From contig JAJGQC010000745.1 of NCBI GenBank assembly GCA_021014325.1, positions 54,703-118,702 on the forward strand: a stretch of 64,000 nt of DNA, in the 5' to 3' direction. This document shows positions 1 through 12,400 of the stretch, in pieces. The first letter of the stretch is position 1, and each line of letters begins with the position of its first letter. A program made the position numbers and the translations under genes. Under the pieces are notes generated by a model. It saw only the letters and a list, made by a program, of their open reading frames with translations. It was not told the origin of the DNA and did not search any database. Source of the stretch: Plazaster borealis. Taxonomy: Eukaryota > Echinodermata > Asteroidea > Forcipulatida > Labidiasteridae.

Positions 1-70
1 GGTAATGATGGTTGCAATAATTCGGACGACAGTGTAGCTGAGAACACCCAATTTACACTTGTGGACCATT
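1..70 (-). CDS. TMEM184C: TMEM184C-like coding exon 4 (partial, cut by window edge)
   Basis: Acceptor TTATCACTAG/A at 70. The frame gives MVHKCKLGVLSYTVVR then a hydrophobic run, matching the family block CKLGVLQYTVVRP. The exon continues left of base 1. Confidence 0.75.
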
Positions 71-3000
71 CTAGTGATAAATTAAACAAGACAAGAAATG
101 AACAATAGATTCTTTCTAAATTAAGGCAAAATTCCATTAATTTTATAAAGATTTCTGGAATCAATATAAATTTGAGAAAGACGGTAGAAATGAGGAGAAG
201 TTTGTTTGTAAAACTTAACTAATGTTCTACTACCATCAATAACGCACCATAATAAATTTCAACATTTTAAAACTTTTTTTTGGGGGGGGGGGGGTTGTAA
301 AGATGTGAATATTATGTGGAAGTTTTATTACGGGATACTAATAAAGTAAGGTTTATATAAATCAGGGGCGTGTCAATGGTTGTGGAAGATCATTTCCCGA
401 ATTGGTACTTTTTTCATTCGAAAAAGAAGCACATTAAAGGGGGGGGTTACTTTGGGGAGTATAAGCCTACTCCAAAAGCTATAAAAACTTACTTGGTAAA
501 GAGCACCGGAGAGCTGCTGATGTTATAAAACATTGTTAGAAACGACCCCCTTTGAAGTAATGTAGTTTCAGAGAAATTGAATCTGAAAAGGCTTCAGGCA
601 TCTGAAAGCGCACGATTCTAGGCAACGAGGGTGTGGTTAGTTTTTCTTTCATTGTCTTCTTGCAACTTCGATGACCAATATATGAGCCCAAGTTGTCACA
701 GGTTTGTTTTTATGTATAAATTGTGGCACACCAAGTAAGGATACTGGTCTTTGACAATTACCAAAAGTATGACCTGCCTTTAAACCAAAGGTATCATTGA
801 TTATACCAAACATGTTTTTCCACCAAAGGGTAGGCCTATCGGTAATAAATTCCATACATTGGTCACAAGATGAGATGTGACCTCAGTGCTCTCAGTGGTT
901 GACCTCTTCATAAACTTTAATCATAAACGACTAAGGTTTAGTTACCCTAGGCTTGGCTGCCTTTTGAGTCGACATAATGGGATAGGGAACGAGGTCTTGT
1001 CTTTCGTGGCCAGCTTGCTCTCCAAATCGGGCACCTCGTCAGCGAAGTATGACACAATGTAGAAGACGAAATTATATATGGCGAGGGCCTCATACAGCTC
1101 ACGTACTGCGTCTAAATAAACCTTGGAACTCGTATACCGAAGAGCAAACCACTGGGGGGATATGAAAAAACAAGCAAATGTGAGCTTATTATAAATTAGG
1201 AGATCACACTATATACTTAGAAGACGTGATACACGTTTGGTAATGACTCAAATCAAATATTAGCATAAAAACCCTCTTGGTAACAAGCAACGGAGAGCTG
1301 TTGATAGTATAAAACATTGTAGGAAACGACTCTCTCTGAAGTAACGTAGTTTTTGAGAAAGAGGTAATTTCTCACTAAAATAATAAAAACTTCTTGCAAG
1401 GAGTATTTATTCCTATCTGAAAGCACACAAATTTGTACAACGAGGGTGTTTTTCTTTCATCATTTTCTTGCAACTTCGATGACCAATTGAGCCCAAATTT
1501 TCACAGGCTTGTTATTTTATGCATGTTGGGATACACCAAGTGAAAACACTGGTCTTTGACAATTTCCAAACGTGTTCAGTGCCTTTAACATCTGACGTCA
1601 CACTTCGAGGCTCGTACCTGCCTCACTGAGATTCGCAGTCAATGCACACGTATATAACAAACATGCACACGCTGCATGCAGCCGATCCAAAGTGCAAGCT
1701 GACTTACATCACCTCAGACCAATCAAAACACAGATGTGGAAAGCTTACGTGTAACGTCACTACACGTTTATCAATGAAATCATTGTATCCAATGACATAT
1801 TGTATCCCATGAAATCATTGTATCCACTGAAATCATTGGGCCTGTAAGACCAGTGCCTGTCTTTATCCTTGCGGATAAAGACAGGGGACCAGTCTAACGT
1901 GATACTTGCGTTTCAACTTTATTATGCACTTATAAACATTAAATATTCATATAACAACACTACACCAATAATATATTTTCCACTCCAATGAAGGTCAACA
2001 TAAATAATCAATTTCGATGGCATGATGCTAAACCTTCTACAAGATAAATTTCATGATAAAACACCCGCACACTTTTGGAACCAGTAACCGAGATGATTAT
2101 CTATTTATTAAAGATACATTGTATGATCAGAAATTGCCGCTTTTTAGAGAAAATTTAAATGGCCTGTATACGTTTGGTAATTACTCATAAAATTAATGGC
2201 AATAACAACTTACTTGGTTTCTTACCAAGTAAGTTGTAAAGCAGCTTCTGATAGTATAAAGCATTTTGAGAAACATTTCACTTTTAAGTAATGTGGTTAT
2301 GGACAAAGATATCAGTTTTTATCCAAACAAATTTGAATCTGGGAAGTGTTACGGACATTAACGTTTCAAAGATTGTGTATTCCAATAGCAGATTATTCTT
2401 CCTGCGTGGACATAACAGCTCCATTTTCGGCAATATCTCAACAACGCTACCACCATTTGAAATGAAATGTCTCATGTTAGTTTTATGGTATATATCTACA
2501 ACTATATAGGATTGAAACAAACAGTGGGTTCCAATTACCAATCGCATACAACCCACTTAAGGACGGTTTTTGCAAATGCAGTTTCGAATTCGCCAGGTTT
2601 TGGCTTCTCGTCTTTGTTAAAGGCATCGATACACGTTTGGAAATTGTCAAAGACCAGTGTTCTCACTTGGTGTATCCCAACATATGCATAAAATAACAAG
2701 CCTGTGAAAATTTGGGCTCAATTGGTCATTGAAGTTGCAAGAAAATGATGAAAAAAAAAGAGCTTGTTGTACAAATTTGTGTGCTTTCAGAGTGAGAAAT
2801 TACCTCTTTCTCAAAAACTACGTTACTTCAGAGGGAGTCGTTTCTCACAATGTTTTATACTATCAACAGCTCTCTGTTGCTCGTTACCAAGTCAGTTTTT
2901 ATGCTAATATATATTTGAGTAATTACCAAACGTGTACTATGCCTTTAAATGCCACTGACATTACTTACTGCCGCGAACATAAGCTTAACGGTGTTTTATT

Positions 3001-5318
3001 TCCGATTGCTTTATAGATTGAATAACTGTTAACAGTTAACAAGATTTCTTTATTTTGAAACTGAGCTAGTTGCATTTTCTGACAATCCACTGAGGGTGCT
3101 GAGATCTTAAAATAGTCTTTCAATTTCTAGTGTGAAACTTACACTCATCAAGGCGTAGGTCGGAACTGTCCACAGAATCCTGAAAAAAGGTAGAAATTTA
3201 ACTGTATGCAAACCGAATATCAATCAAAAGGACTGTATGGTATAAATGGGTGTCTTTTTTAAAGGGTTAGTGGCCTTACGTTTTGACCCTAGCAGGGTCA
3301 TTTGTTTATTTGTTTATTATTATTATTTTTGTAATTATTAATTCTGGTTGTGGAGCCAAGGACTCTCAGAAAAGCAAACTTAATCACTATACATAGCCAA
3401 GAACCCCATAGAGAGAAGACAAAGAAGGAAGTTTCAGTTTTAGATGTGGGAGGAAAACCCCAGAGAATTATTCCAGGGAAACCTACGGGTATTAGGGACT
3501 GAAAACCCAATCCACATAATGCCCCTGGTGGGATTTGAGCCGGGGTCCTAGAGGTGGAATTAAGGAGAGGAAAGATACCACTACGCCAACCTGAAAATCT
3601 GACAACGAGTCTTTCTCGTTGGATCTGTAATTTGTTTTGATGCAAGTCCATCAAATCCTTATTTAAAGAAAAGCTTTAACCACAACGCAAGCATGAAGTC
3701 ATTTGTGACTAATCTGCCACGAGAGCAGGGCCAAATTTCATGGCTTCGCTTACCGCGAAATTCTGCGCTTGCATCCCACATAATTATGTGCTTTACAACA
3801 GGGCTTAGTAAGCGTAGAATTCCGTGGTAAGCAGAGCCATGAAATTGGACCCTGTGCCATTACCACGAAATGCAGAAGTCTCCTCTATCAAGACTTCCAT
3901 CCAGGGCTAAATTTCATAGAGCTGCTAAAGCACAAAAACTAGCTTAGCATAACAAGATTACTTACCAGAATAAGGTTACTAGCCAAACTGCCATGTCACA
4001 AGTACAATTTGTGACTGGTGTCCTGCTCATGTTAAGCAATATTTTCTGCTTAAGCAGCTCTTTGAAATTGGGCCCAGATTACCATTCTCTGCCAGAGCTC
4101 AGAATTTTACCTCAAAAGACACTCTGACCAAAGGCAAACATGGGCGTGTCATGGCCGAGCGTATATAGGAACATCGGACTCAAGCTCTGGTGTTTCTGAT
4201 CAGCAGGGTGTGGGTTCGAGTCCCGGTCGCGACACTTAACCATTATTGCTGCGTCCTTTGGACGGGACGTAAACATAGCCGTATATATGTCCTGTGTGTT
4301 GTGTAATGCACGTCAAAGAACCCAGTGCACTTATCGTACAGAGAAAGGGTTCGCATCGGTGTTCCTGGTTTGATCGGCAGCATATTGCGCCACAGTACCT
4401 TGTAAACCATTGCATGGTACTATATAAAGGGAAAATGTATCTTACTTCATAACGTAGCTCCGTATACCTTGCAGGAAAAATTACTGAGCGCTTAGATACG
4501 CACCTGGGGTGTGATAAAGCGCTAGAACCCAGTATTATTATTACTAAACATGAATGAGAAAGCTGATGCACTCAACCATCCACCGGGGAGAAATTTACCG
4601 AGGGAAAAGTTGGTGTTGTCTAAACAGATTGTTAACTGGAAATGTTTCGTTGGGGACTGAAAGAGTCTCCAAAATGTGACTGCGGTGCTTGCATCACAAC
4701 ACATCATCACTGCCTGCCCCAAAAAGATGTCTCCCGGGGAGGTTATGGCGCTCTGTCTGAAATGTAAACAGTACGCAGTGTGTGACAGTGGCTGCATTCA
4801 CTAGGCTTAGACATTTAGTTAGGCATACGCGAGAAGATGATTTGCGATCAAATTTGTGATCAAATTCTTTGCTCTATAGTCCGGTGATAACTTCGTCACC
4901 AAAACTGTTTGGGGCGTGTCTGGTCCTGGCTATAAAGCATACTCACTTTAGTGATGCAACCCAAAGAATTTTAAATGATAATGTTGAATTGTATATACCT
5001 GACGATGTATTTTTGTAGACTGGGTCGAGTGAAATGGATCGCGTGATTGAGAATGCCCCAAAGTGATATCGGTATCGAGATGGCCATCGGAAAGAATCCC
5101 ACCAGAGCGAGTGTCCTCTTGAATTTAGCATCCTCTCCAGCCTTGGTGAAGTCGATGATGACGAGTACTGCTGCAGCTACTGCGAGAAGTCCGTAGATCA
5201 CGTAGACTACGGGAATGAGCCAGCGCCAACGCGCCCTGGGATTGGCGACATTCCCCGGCGGGGCGGCTCTCGTACCACCCTGCTCGCCTCCGTTTGCTTG
5301 TTGTCGGTTGGGATCCAT
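1..5318 (-). CDS. TMEM184C: TMEM184C-like OST-alpha family membrane protein, 5' part of gene (4 coding exons in window)
   Basis: Spliced minus-strand gene whose 3' part lies beyond the left edge. Exons 4999-5318, 3143-3179, 946-1151 and 1-70 join in phase (320, 37, 206 and 70+ nt) at GT/AG sites, giving 211 codons in the window. Seen: a Gly/Pro-rich N-terminus, a first membrane segment at about residues 33-55, a second at about 68-90 ending ISIPISLWGILNHAIHF, then RILWTVPTYALMS, then VYLDAVRELYEALAIYNF, then KCKLGVLSYTVVR. These blocks are the hallmark order of TMEM184C and the organic solute transporter alpha (Solute_trans_a) family of seven-pass proteins. The human protein is poorly characterised, so transport activity is inferred from the family only. 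The start chosen is ATG at 5318 (GCCATGG context); a GTG lies 42 nt upstream in frame. The family call is firm; the exact paralogue is less so. Confidence 0.8.
71..945 (-). other. Intron 3 of TMEM184C-like gene
   Basis: No coding sequence seen. It holds a poly-T/poly-G run near 275-295 and a partial TTAA-type MITE at 478-783. Confidence 0.6.
478..783 (-). mobile_element. TTAA-type MITE, family A, partial
   Basis: Truncated start. The rest follows the family, ending GACCTGCCTTTAA. Reverse orientation relative to copies 3, 9 and 10. Confidence 0.6.
946..1151 (-). CDS. TMEM184C: TMEM184C-like coding exon 3
   Basis: Acceptor CCCCCCAG/TGG, donor GG/GTAACT. The reading frame is open throughout and encodes WFALRY..., the family signature VYLDAVRELYEALAIYNF, a membrane segment and a basic tail. 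Phase 0 in, phase 2 out. No in-frame ATG opens it, so an ATG-based ORF search misses it. Confidence 0.8.
1228..1588 (-). mobile_element. TTAA-type MITE, family A
   Basis: Begins ACACGTTTGGTAATGACTC and ends with the inverted version, CCAAACGTGTTCAGTGCCTTTAA. About 360 bases, no coding potential. Confidence 0.75.
2155..2560 (-). mobile_element. TTAA-type MITE, family B
   Basis: Starts with TTAA then GTATACGTTTGGTAATTACTC and ends at TTAA 2557-2560. Shares the terminal CGTTTGGTAA motif with family A but has a different interior, including GGACATAACAGCTCC. Confidence 0.7.
2617..2948 (+). mobile_element. TTAA-type MITE, family A
   Basis: Complete copy from TTAAAGGCATCGATACACG to GTGTACTATGCCTTTAA. 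Two overlapping small ORFs inside are by-products. Confidence 0.8.
3143..3179 (-). CDS. TMEM184C: TMEM184C-like coding exon 2 (37 nt)
   Basis: Tiny exon between TTTTTTCAG and GTAAGT. It completes the arginine codon left by exon 1 and encodes ILWTVPTYALMS, matching the ILW-VP-Y block of the family. Too short to be seen as an ORF. Confidence 0.78.
3729..3853. mobile_element. Palindromic element, type E
   Basis: Arms read CAAATTTCATGGCTTCGC and its near-complement GCAGAGCCATGAAATTGG. Short foldback MITE. Confidence 0.55.
3900..4076. mobile_element. Palindromic element, type D
   Basis: Ends AATTTCATAGAGCTGCT and AGCAGCTCTTTGAAATT; contains GCTTAAGCA-like sites. Same family as 26585, 30873 and 38349. 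Confidence 0.55.
4141..4545 (+). mobile_element. tRNA-derived SINE
   Basis: Head GGCGTGTCATGGCCGAGC resembles an A box and GGGTTCGAGTCCCGGTC is a B box. The tail is ATTATTATTAC. A conserved body near GAACCCAGTGCACTTATCG recurs in the other copies. The leading codons look like a tRNA-Ser/Leu relic. Confidence 0.75.
4999..5318 (-). CDS. TMEM184C: TMEM184C-like coding exon 1
   Basis: Codons 1-106 plus two bases. It holds both N-terminal membrane segments and ends at GTC AG/GTATAT (phase 2). Confidence 0.82.
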
Positions 5319-5509
5319 GGCGTACGGTTTTTCAAATCTGTTTGGAAACTCTTGATTCACGGTGGATAAATACTCTCTCTAGTTCGATTTGAGTGGCGTG
5401 TGCATTTTAACCAACGGTATCATAGCGCTGCTACGACGGGTAATGCGGTCTTTGATTTCATCAATTTGAAAAGATTGTAGGTATATATTGACAACCGCTG
5501 CCTAAAATA

Positions 5510-5517
5510 TGACGTCA
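5510..5517. promoter_or_regulatory. CRE palindrome TGACGTCA
   Basis: Exact consensus CREB/ATF site about 190 bases upstream of the TMEM184C-like start codon. Function is inferred. Confidence 0.4.
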
Positions 5518-5730
5518 GGTCAGCAGAATTATGCTCAGGTATTTCGTTTCGCTCCAGCAATCGCGGGAATTAACCGTGTTCTAGCTGCATACAGTTTGCC
5601 ATAGATTAAATAATCTAAATAGTTTTCACATTTTCTCTTGCAGTTTTGTTCTCCCCATAACTCGAAAGAGCGAACTATTTTGTCTATCTACATCGATTGA
5701 AAACACTGTTTACCTACGAGTCATTTGTGT

Positions 5731-5736
5731 CACGTG
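5731..5736. promoter_or_regulatory. E-box CACGTG
   Basis: GTCACGTGAT is a good USF/MITF-TFE type site. It lies about 85 bases before the plus-strand ATG at 5818. Confidence 0.35.
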
Positions 5737-5759
5737 ATTTAAGTAATGTGAGGCCTACC

Positions 5760-5831
5760 CATTATCAGAACATTTGGCAGGTCGTAGGTCACGAGCTCGT
5801 GAAACACAACAACGAACATGGCGACGTACAG
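5760..5831 (+). other. Candidate plus-strand first exon (5' end of spartin transcript or an unseen gene)
   Basis: AACATGGCGACGTACAG is followed at 5832 by GTAAAC, a good splice donor. An ATG GCG start next to a donor, downstream of an E-box, resembles a short first exon. No matching downstream exon other than spartin was found on this strand. If joined to an acceptor before the spartin ATG (for example after 15684), the ATG would open a short upstream ORF. Not proven. Confidence 0.25.
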
Positions 5832-8800
5832 GTAAACAGTACGTGAGCATACGACCGATACGGTACTTGAACATGGTAATTGAACAAGCCGAGACCTTCA
5901 TGTGTGTCTCTAGAAATGCATTTACATTTTTACAATGCAAAATATGAGTTCACGTAGCAGACTGCAGAGACAGTAAAATACACAACGACAGTCGTGGTCT
6001 TGACATTGGGCCTGTTCTGTTTAATGGAGGGCATATTCAATTGTATACAGGATTTGGTAGAGCTGACAAAATGGTCGCAGACAGTGTTCGTGTTTTGTGT
6101 AGTCAACCATACATGAAATAACAAACCTGTGAAAACTTGGCTTATAATCCGTTAATTGTGTGAGTCGCGGGAGAATAAAGTGAACAACTTTGCACAATAA
6201 TTTTCAGCGTGACAGGCCTTAACGCATTGTCATTAATTTGGGTTTAACAACCGAAATATAGCTGTTGCGTTCATTAGGTTTTCAGATACAATTTTCTCGA
6301 ATATAACTTCATTTCAAAGGGAAATATTTCACATGAAAAATGGTCCTAGTATGAACTTCATAACCAGTAAGCTTTCAGACTAAAAAATTAACAATATTTG
6401 TTATCCTTACCAATTCTGTATAATACGTGTAATAAAATAACAAAGTAATCCGTTGAACTGCGCCATAATAGGCCCCTACCTTTGTTTGTTTTCAAACATA
6501 AACTAATCGACCTTGACCCCAACTACAGGCCTTACGTTGAACCTTTTAGTAGGAGCCCACCGGGCTAGAACTGTGCATTTTCATGCCCCCATGAAAACTC
6601 TGCATGTGAATTTTTACCCCTCAGCCCCTTTTACGGCGTCCGTCCGAACAGACGTCCCGTAACGTCCGTCCGTCCGGTCCGTTCTTCCATCTGGGGTTTC
6701 CGGACCGTAACTTGAGTAAGAAGTGACATTTGGACTTGTAACTTGGGTGGGGTTGCTCTTAGAGAAAGGAAAGTTGGGATTGTTTTGGGGGTGAAAAGGT
6801 TAAAGGTCTAGGTCATGGTGGTGAGTTTAGCTAAATGGTTTCCGGACCGTAACTTGAGTTACAAGTGACATTTGAACTTGTAACTTGGGTGTGGGTTGCT
6901 CTTAGAGAACACATGTACATTTTTCAATGTTTCTGAATTTTGAAACTTGCTTAGCAAGTGGACTAAAATGATACAAATCATTTGTTTTGTCATGCATTGC
7001 ATCAGTATACTCAAATAGTAGAAAAAAAGGAGGCGGCGGCCAAAAAGGAGGCGGGCGGGGACGAGAAACTCGTTAACTTTTTTACTTGGCCTTAGGGCCT
7101 TTTACTATTTTTAAGTTTGATTTTTAACAGAGATGCCACCGGATTTCCGGTTTACAAAAAATAACTGAACTTTTTCAAAAAAAAAATCAAACAAAATCAA
7201 GCCTTTTAAATTAAGTCTGAATAAAGTTATAATTGTTTGGATTCTAAAGCAAGTCCGCTTTGCAATGAGCGATTTTCGCTGAAAATATTGGTTTATATCG
7301 TAAATGTCGTAATTTTCCTCTTTTTACGGCTGGGTGAGTTAAGTGCTCGGCGGTGCTACTTATTTGGGGAATTCAATGTTGGCATCTCTGCGATAATTGC
7401 TCCGCGATAATTTGTCACAATGGTTACCACTCGCGACATTCATTCAGTGGCTTTCTGCTTTTGTCTAGGGAAAAATAATTTTCAGGGTTTTTTTTCGTTA
7501 CCACAGTGGCATCTCTGTTTTTATGACAATAATAAAGCTGACTACTTTATTCGTACAGAACTGTCAATGTGTTTTCATTCCTGCAAGTGTTTTAATTAGT
7601 AATGAACTCTAAACACATACGTCACTTCGTGAAAATGAAAAAAAGAAGAGTTTTGCGCGCAGGGCGCTGTGTACAAACCACTGGCATACTTATTAGTGAG
7701 ACCTATCGCGATAGGTCACTTCTTGGTGTCACTTGGTGAAAATGCAAATTAATGTCAAACACGCGCACCTGAATTGCGATGCACAGCACGCTTTGTATAT
7801 GTCTGGGAAAGTGGCGTATACACAAATACAAAATGGCAAGTCTAGTCAGTGGTACGTCGTTTATAAAATACTAATTATTGTAATTACGAAACCATTACGT
7901 ATTGGATACTGAAACTTGCTGAAAATCTTAACAGTAATGAGTACAATGTATCTTTCTGATATAACAAATGTTATGGTCAAATGAAGTTACATTCAAACAC
8001 TCAAAATAAATAAACACATGATCTAAAAAGGAAGAATATAGGCCTAAGCATTTTAAACAAGTATAGGTTGTACAGTTAAATTCAGTAACGCAGGGGCAAG
8101 TTATGAAGTGGTGTTTACTAGCCCGTATCAGTTTTTACTAGAAATGTTCGCCGGGCTAGTGTTAAGGGCGAGCCCAGCAGCGCGTCCTGTTTTTGGTGGT
8201 ACATGTATAGTTTAACATGTAGATTTTTGCATGGAAGGCTGTTCGTATTTTTGACGAATCGTTTGTTTTCCGAAGAATAGTAAGGTCTTGGCTACCGTGA
8301 GAGAGGAAGCGAGATGTCGAACAAAGGACAGCTGTACCGTGACCCAGACTTCCAGACAATGAAAACAACAGTTCACTAAGCGCTCCAGTCCCCATGCTGC
8401 ATTTTACGCAGACCAAAATGCCAGGAAAATGTGGTGCTCGTTATGGCCCATTAATTCTTTTGAGGATTTTAGGGGGGTACTTCTGTATACAAGAGAAAAA
8501 ATAGGTAGTGTGTTTTTATACCCTTTCACCATATCGGCCATTGTACATGCTGAACAAAGTTCCTTAGACAAGTGAAAGTTTCATGTGCTGTTTGTTTGCG
8601 TTGATAATGTGATGACCATTAACATATAATATATATATATAATATATTATTGATTTACAAAAATAAGTCAATTACTAATAACATGAAGTGATTTTGTGGG
8701 GTCAGCTACAGTAGGGCTGTTGGATTCATTGTGGTTCTGGTAACTAATGCGAGTGGAGATTAGATAGTTAATTAGGCCATGGGTTTTTTTTTTGGTTTTT

Positions 8801-9455
8801 TTTAAAGCAAGGGAAATGTCAAACTCAATTTTGTGTAGTACTCATTTTCTAATTTAATAGAGTTCTCCGTTGTGTAAATGGGGAAACATTACACATCTCT
8901 AACGTCACGTTACTATGGTGCAAATTGACATTGTATTAATTTTGATAAACCTCCCGGTGCAAAATTTGTCACCATCCAAAACATCCGACGACATCATTAT
9001 GGGAAGCAAGGGTCTGTACATTTTTGTACAGGGGATGTTTTGGTTCATTCCTTACTTTCAATGATATTCAATCAAGAAACGGCCTTATATTTGACATTTT
9101 TGACTGACGAAATATTCCTCCTTGCAATGTAAAGACACATTAGTTGTTGAAATTCAATGACGTCATGTTTCAAATTTCGCTCTGAAAAAGTCAGGAATGA
9201 ACCAAAACATTTTTGTTTCTTGTTTCCCTTCATCATTCTCTTTGTATCTTATTTAAACACACTTTGAAATGAGAACAATACATCCATAAAACAAAGTTGT
9301 ACTGTATCTATAGATTCCGTAACAAAAGCAAGTGGAAAGGGTTGACCTTTGATTCGGGCACGCCATGACATTTATTTTATAAACATTTTGAAAATGTCGA
9401 TCCATTTATTTTCATTGCAGGCTGTCAGCCGTGGTTTGTGGATACAAAATGGTCC
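5832..9455. other. Stretch without recognised genes
   Basis: AT-rich noncoding sequence. Direct repeats of a segment beginning TTTCCGGACCGTAACTTGAG sit at 6699-6765 and 6839-6906. A purine-rich GGAGGCGG stretch lies at 7025-7070 and a TA-rich tract at 8625-8650. No exon with matching splice sites and homology was found. Confidence 0.5.
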
Positions 9456-9843
9456 TTAAAGACACTGGACACTATTGGTAATTGTCAATGACCAGTCTTC
9501 TCACTTGGTGTATCTCAACATAAGCACAAAATAACAAACCTGTGAAAATTTGAGCTCAATTGGTCGTCGAAGTTGCGAGATAATAATGCAAGAAAAAACA
9601 CCCTTGTCACACGAAGTTGTGTGCTTTCAGATGCTTGATTTCGAGACCTCAAAATCTAATTCCGAGGTCTCGAAATCAAATTCGTGGAAAATTACTTCTT
9701 TCTCGAAAACTATACGTTACTTCAGAGGGAGCCGTTTGTCACAATGTTTTATACTATCAACAGCTGCCCATTACTCGTTACCAAGTAAGGTTTTATGCCA
9801 ATAATTATTTTGAGTAATTACCAATAGTGTCCAGTGCCTTTAA
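9456..9843 (+). mobile_element. TTAA-type MITE, family A (ACTGGACACTATTGG subfamily)
   Basis: TTAA at both ends; termini GACACTGGACACTATTGGTAA and the inverse near 9820. Contains an internal inverted repeat of GAGACCTC/GAGGTCTCG. Confidence 0.8.
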
Positions 9844-10079
9844 GTAATGAGTAAATTGACGGTGTCATTATGTTGACTTACTGTTACTATGTCTGTCATG
9901 GAAGGTAATATAATTTTAACGAGAGTTTACAAAAACAACACTTTTTCCCAAAGAAGTCTTAGTATGCTTACAATGTAAAAATGCATGCATCATCGGCAAT
10001 GTTACACATAGGATACAGATGGGTTTCTTTAATCTTCCATGTGTATAACATCAGATGCGTTGCGTTGGTAGCAATTGGT

Positions 10080-11170
10080 GCATGAATTTTTGAAGTTTAA
10101 ATCTTTTAATCGGATTTAGTCTTTTATTTCTTTTATCTTTTTATTCCATACTTGATCCCAACTTATTTCTTCTTTAATCAAATTTTCCCATCGTTTCTGT
10201 ACAACTGGATGTTTGCTGTTTTTGATCAAAGTATAAATTGATTTTGTTTTGATGGTTGGTAACAGTCGAACATCTGGGTTAAAGTGAACGTCCGAATTGA
10301 CGTGAATTTGTTCTCTCTCATCAGTTGCATTATGAAGCCAATTAGGAGGAATTGCTTTTGACAGATACACATGTCAATAATCAATTAGGGCCTACGTTTT
10401 GAAATGAGCTTGTGTTTTAGACTTTCTAAGGAGTATACACCTGATTCATTAAGAAAGTCATTAATATAAATAATGTTTGGTTTAATCCAATTACTGAAAT
10501 AAAGTGTTCTTTTATTGAACTTAATATATTTGTTTCCTCAGATAATTTGTGATTTTATTTCAGTAGCGCTGACATACCGTTCTGGCAAATCGTTTGTTGA
10601 GTTCATACCAGCAAGATAATAATTCTTTATTAAAGAGGGTAGATCATTAATGACGTTGATTAAATTTCATTGCATTTGTATTCATATTGAGAATAAGATA
10701 ATTGGGTCAACATGTGTGTAGGCAATACTCACAGAACCTCCACCATTTTTTTCCTGTAGGATTGATTTCAATATCCAATTTGTTTTTAAGAGCCATGTTG
10801 TGAGTTTTAATGTCGATCAAGTTTAGGCCACCTTCGTCTAGTTTTCGGACAAATTGTTCTCCGAGAGATTTTGTATATTTTTTCCTTTCCATATAAAGGA
10901 AAAAGGGTCAGTTTATTAGTCTATGAAATAATGTTTTGAGGCATCGGAATGACAGAGCTTAGATAAGTAAAGATGGGTACTAGTAATAATGGTTATCCTT
11001 CCGGGCAGTGTCAGCTAGATTTCTTCTTTTCCACTGGATTCAACATTTAATTTGCTCAAGGTATTTATCTTTTCAATCCAAATGAGTTCGTAATTTTCTT
11101 TCATAGTATTTTGTTGAGTAATAGACACCGAGTGTTTTGATCGGTTTATTTTGCCACTCTATTGTTTCAA
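10080..11170 (-). pseudogene. Decayed non-LTR retrotransposon, C-terminal part (L1/Tx1-like)
   Basis: Two minus-strand fragments (10707-10892 and 10116-10370) read in element order. The first carries GGLNLIDIKTHNMALKNK, the block found after the reverse transcriptase thumb in L1/Tx1-type ORF2 proteins. The second carries LPTIKTKSIYTLIKNS and a Trp-rich end. Frames are broken between them and no catalytic domain remains. The clade call is tentative. Confidence 0.5.
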
Positions 11171-11179
11171 GCAGGTATT

Positions 11180-12400
11180 GATCAAGTTATAGGTAACCTA
11201 TTCAGGGGCGGTGCCAGGGTATTTTTGGTGTGTGTGTGTGGGGGGGGGGGGTCGAGAAAGAGTTGAGTCTTATCACTACTTACGACATGGGGTCCTGGAG
11301 CCCGCCTAAGGCCTCTGCATGTTCGGGTCTGCAGGGGCGAAGCCCTTGGCGGGGATGGAGGGGGCGGATCCCCCTGAAGCTTTTTGGTTTTAGCATGTCT
11401 GAATGGCCTGAAGCTCTCCTTGATATAAATATTTACATAACTTTGTTATAAAACTTAGACTTGGTTCAGTTCCCGGAAGCTGTTGGATTTTGGCATATTG
11501 TAAGTCCAGGTGGACTCGTATTAAATATGCTGAAATTATACATCAAGTTTTGGTATCATAATGCACTTTCAAAGAAATTTTGAAACTAAAACAAAAATAC
11601 TTTGAACTATACATGTAGTCTATACTACGCTAGGCACTTGATACACCGTCAGCAATACATCGTCGTTGGTGTGCGTATGTAGCTCGATGTCCATGCTAAT
11701 ATAAATAGTCCCGTGTCCTTAGTACAGTGCTACAACCGGCGAGGATCCAGGATTGGTTGCGTGGGGCACACCTTAAGTTAACTGCATGCATTAACACTGA
11801 TTAATAGAGGGTGGCGGTCCCAACGTGACCGTGCGTCACACACCTTTACCGTGTACGTGAGGCATTTCTACGAGCAGAACGAGCGAGCGATGCGCAAAAC
11901 CTTTCGGTGTGCTTGGGGTCCGGGGCCCACTTTAGGGCCCGGATTTTTTTCTTTTATGTGCTCTCTAAGACACTTCAAAGGCGTTTTCACACATCGTTTT
12001 TACCCAGTAGTTGAACTTTGCTTTATTTGCCTTTAACATTAAGTTTTGTTAAATTCTTAGGGGAAAATTGGTTGGCTATGAGGGGCCACACGAAACACGT
12101 TTAATAAAATATAAACAGTATGCAAAGACTTATGGCGTGGGGTCCGGGGCCCAGTGTAGGGCCCCAGGAAATTGTTTGAAAATCAAATGCTCTCTGGTGT
12201 AATCTAGGACTTTTCACAAGTTAATTAACACAATATTTATACCAAGTTTTTAAATGTGCTTTATTTGCCTTTTAGCAATTTTGCAATTTTTTGGGTGAGG
12301 ATTGATTGGCTTATTTAAGGGGGAAACACATGCTTGGTGTTTATGTATAGAAACATCATTCTAGCTAGGATGTAGGCACTACTTGCAATGTACAACCAAA
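11180..12400. repeat. Diverged repeats with GGGTCCGGGGCCC motif
   Basis: GGGTCCTGGAGCCC (about 11290), GGGTCCGGGGCCCACTTTAG (about 11917) and GGGTCCGGGGCCCAGTGTAG (about 12140) mark three related blocks, each followed by similar AT-rich sequence. No gene seen. Confidence 0.45.

Larger units (their letters stand above)
1152..3142 (-). other. Intron 2 of TMEM184C-like gene
   Basis: Built largely of three TTAA-bounded elements (1228-1588, 2155-2560, 2617-2948). Between 1589 and 2154 I see only AT-rich sequence, with short repeats of a CATTGTATCCA-like motif near 1780-1840. Confidence 0.6.
3180..4998 (-). other. Intron 1 of TMEM184C-like gene
   Basis: Contains palindromic elements at 3729-3853 and 3900-4076 and a tRNA-derived SINE at 4141-4545. 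A stretch at 3250-3650 shares the CCCTAGCAGGGTC motif with 46315-46375. Nothing recognised at 4556-4998. Confidence 0.55.
5319..5817. promoter_or_regulatory. Candidate promoter region, possibly bidirectional
   Basis: About 500 bases between the TMEM184C-like start codon and a plus-strand ATG with an adjacent splice donor. Free of recognised repeats, unlike its surroundings. Contains a full CRE and an E-box. Promoter activity is inferred from position and motifs only. Confidence 0.4.

Noticed and set aside
2729..3016. 95-codon plus-strand ORF, with similar ORFs in other family A copies (for example 39559-39817, 47997-48185)
   Set aside because: Each is a chance frame inside the family A MITE; the same peptide recurs with every copy and is not intact across copies.
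7020..7075. GC-rich GGAGGCGG stretch as a promoter
   Set aside because: Short, isolated, with no exon or start codon nearby that shows homology.
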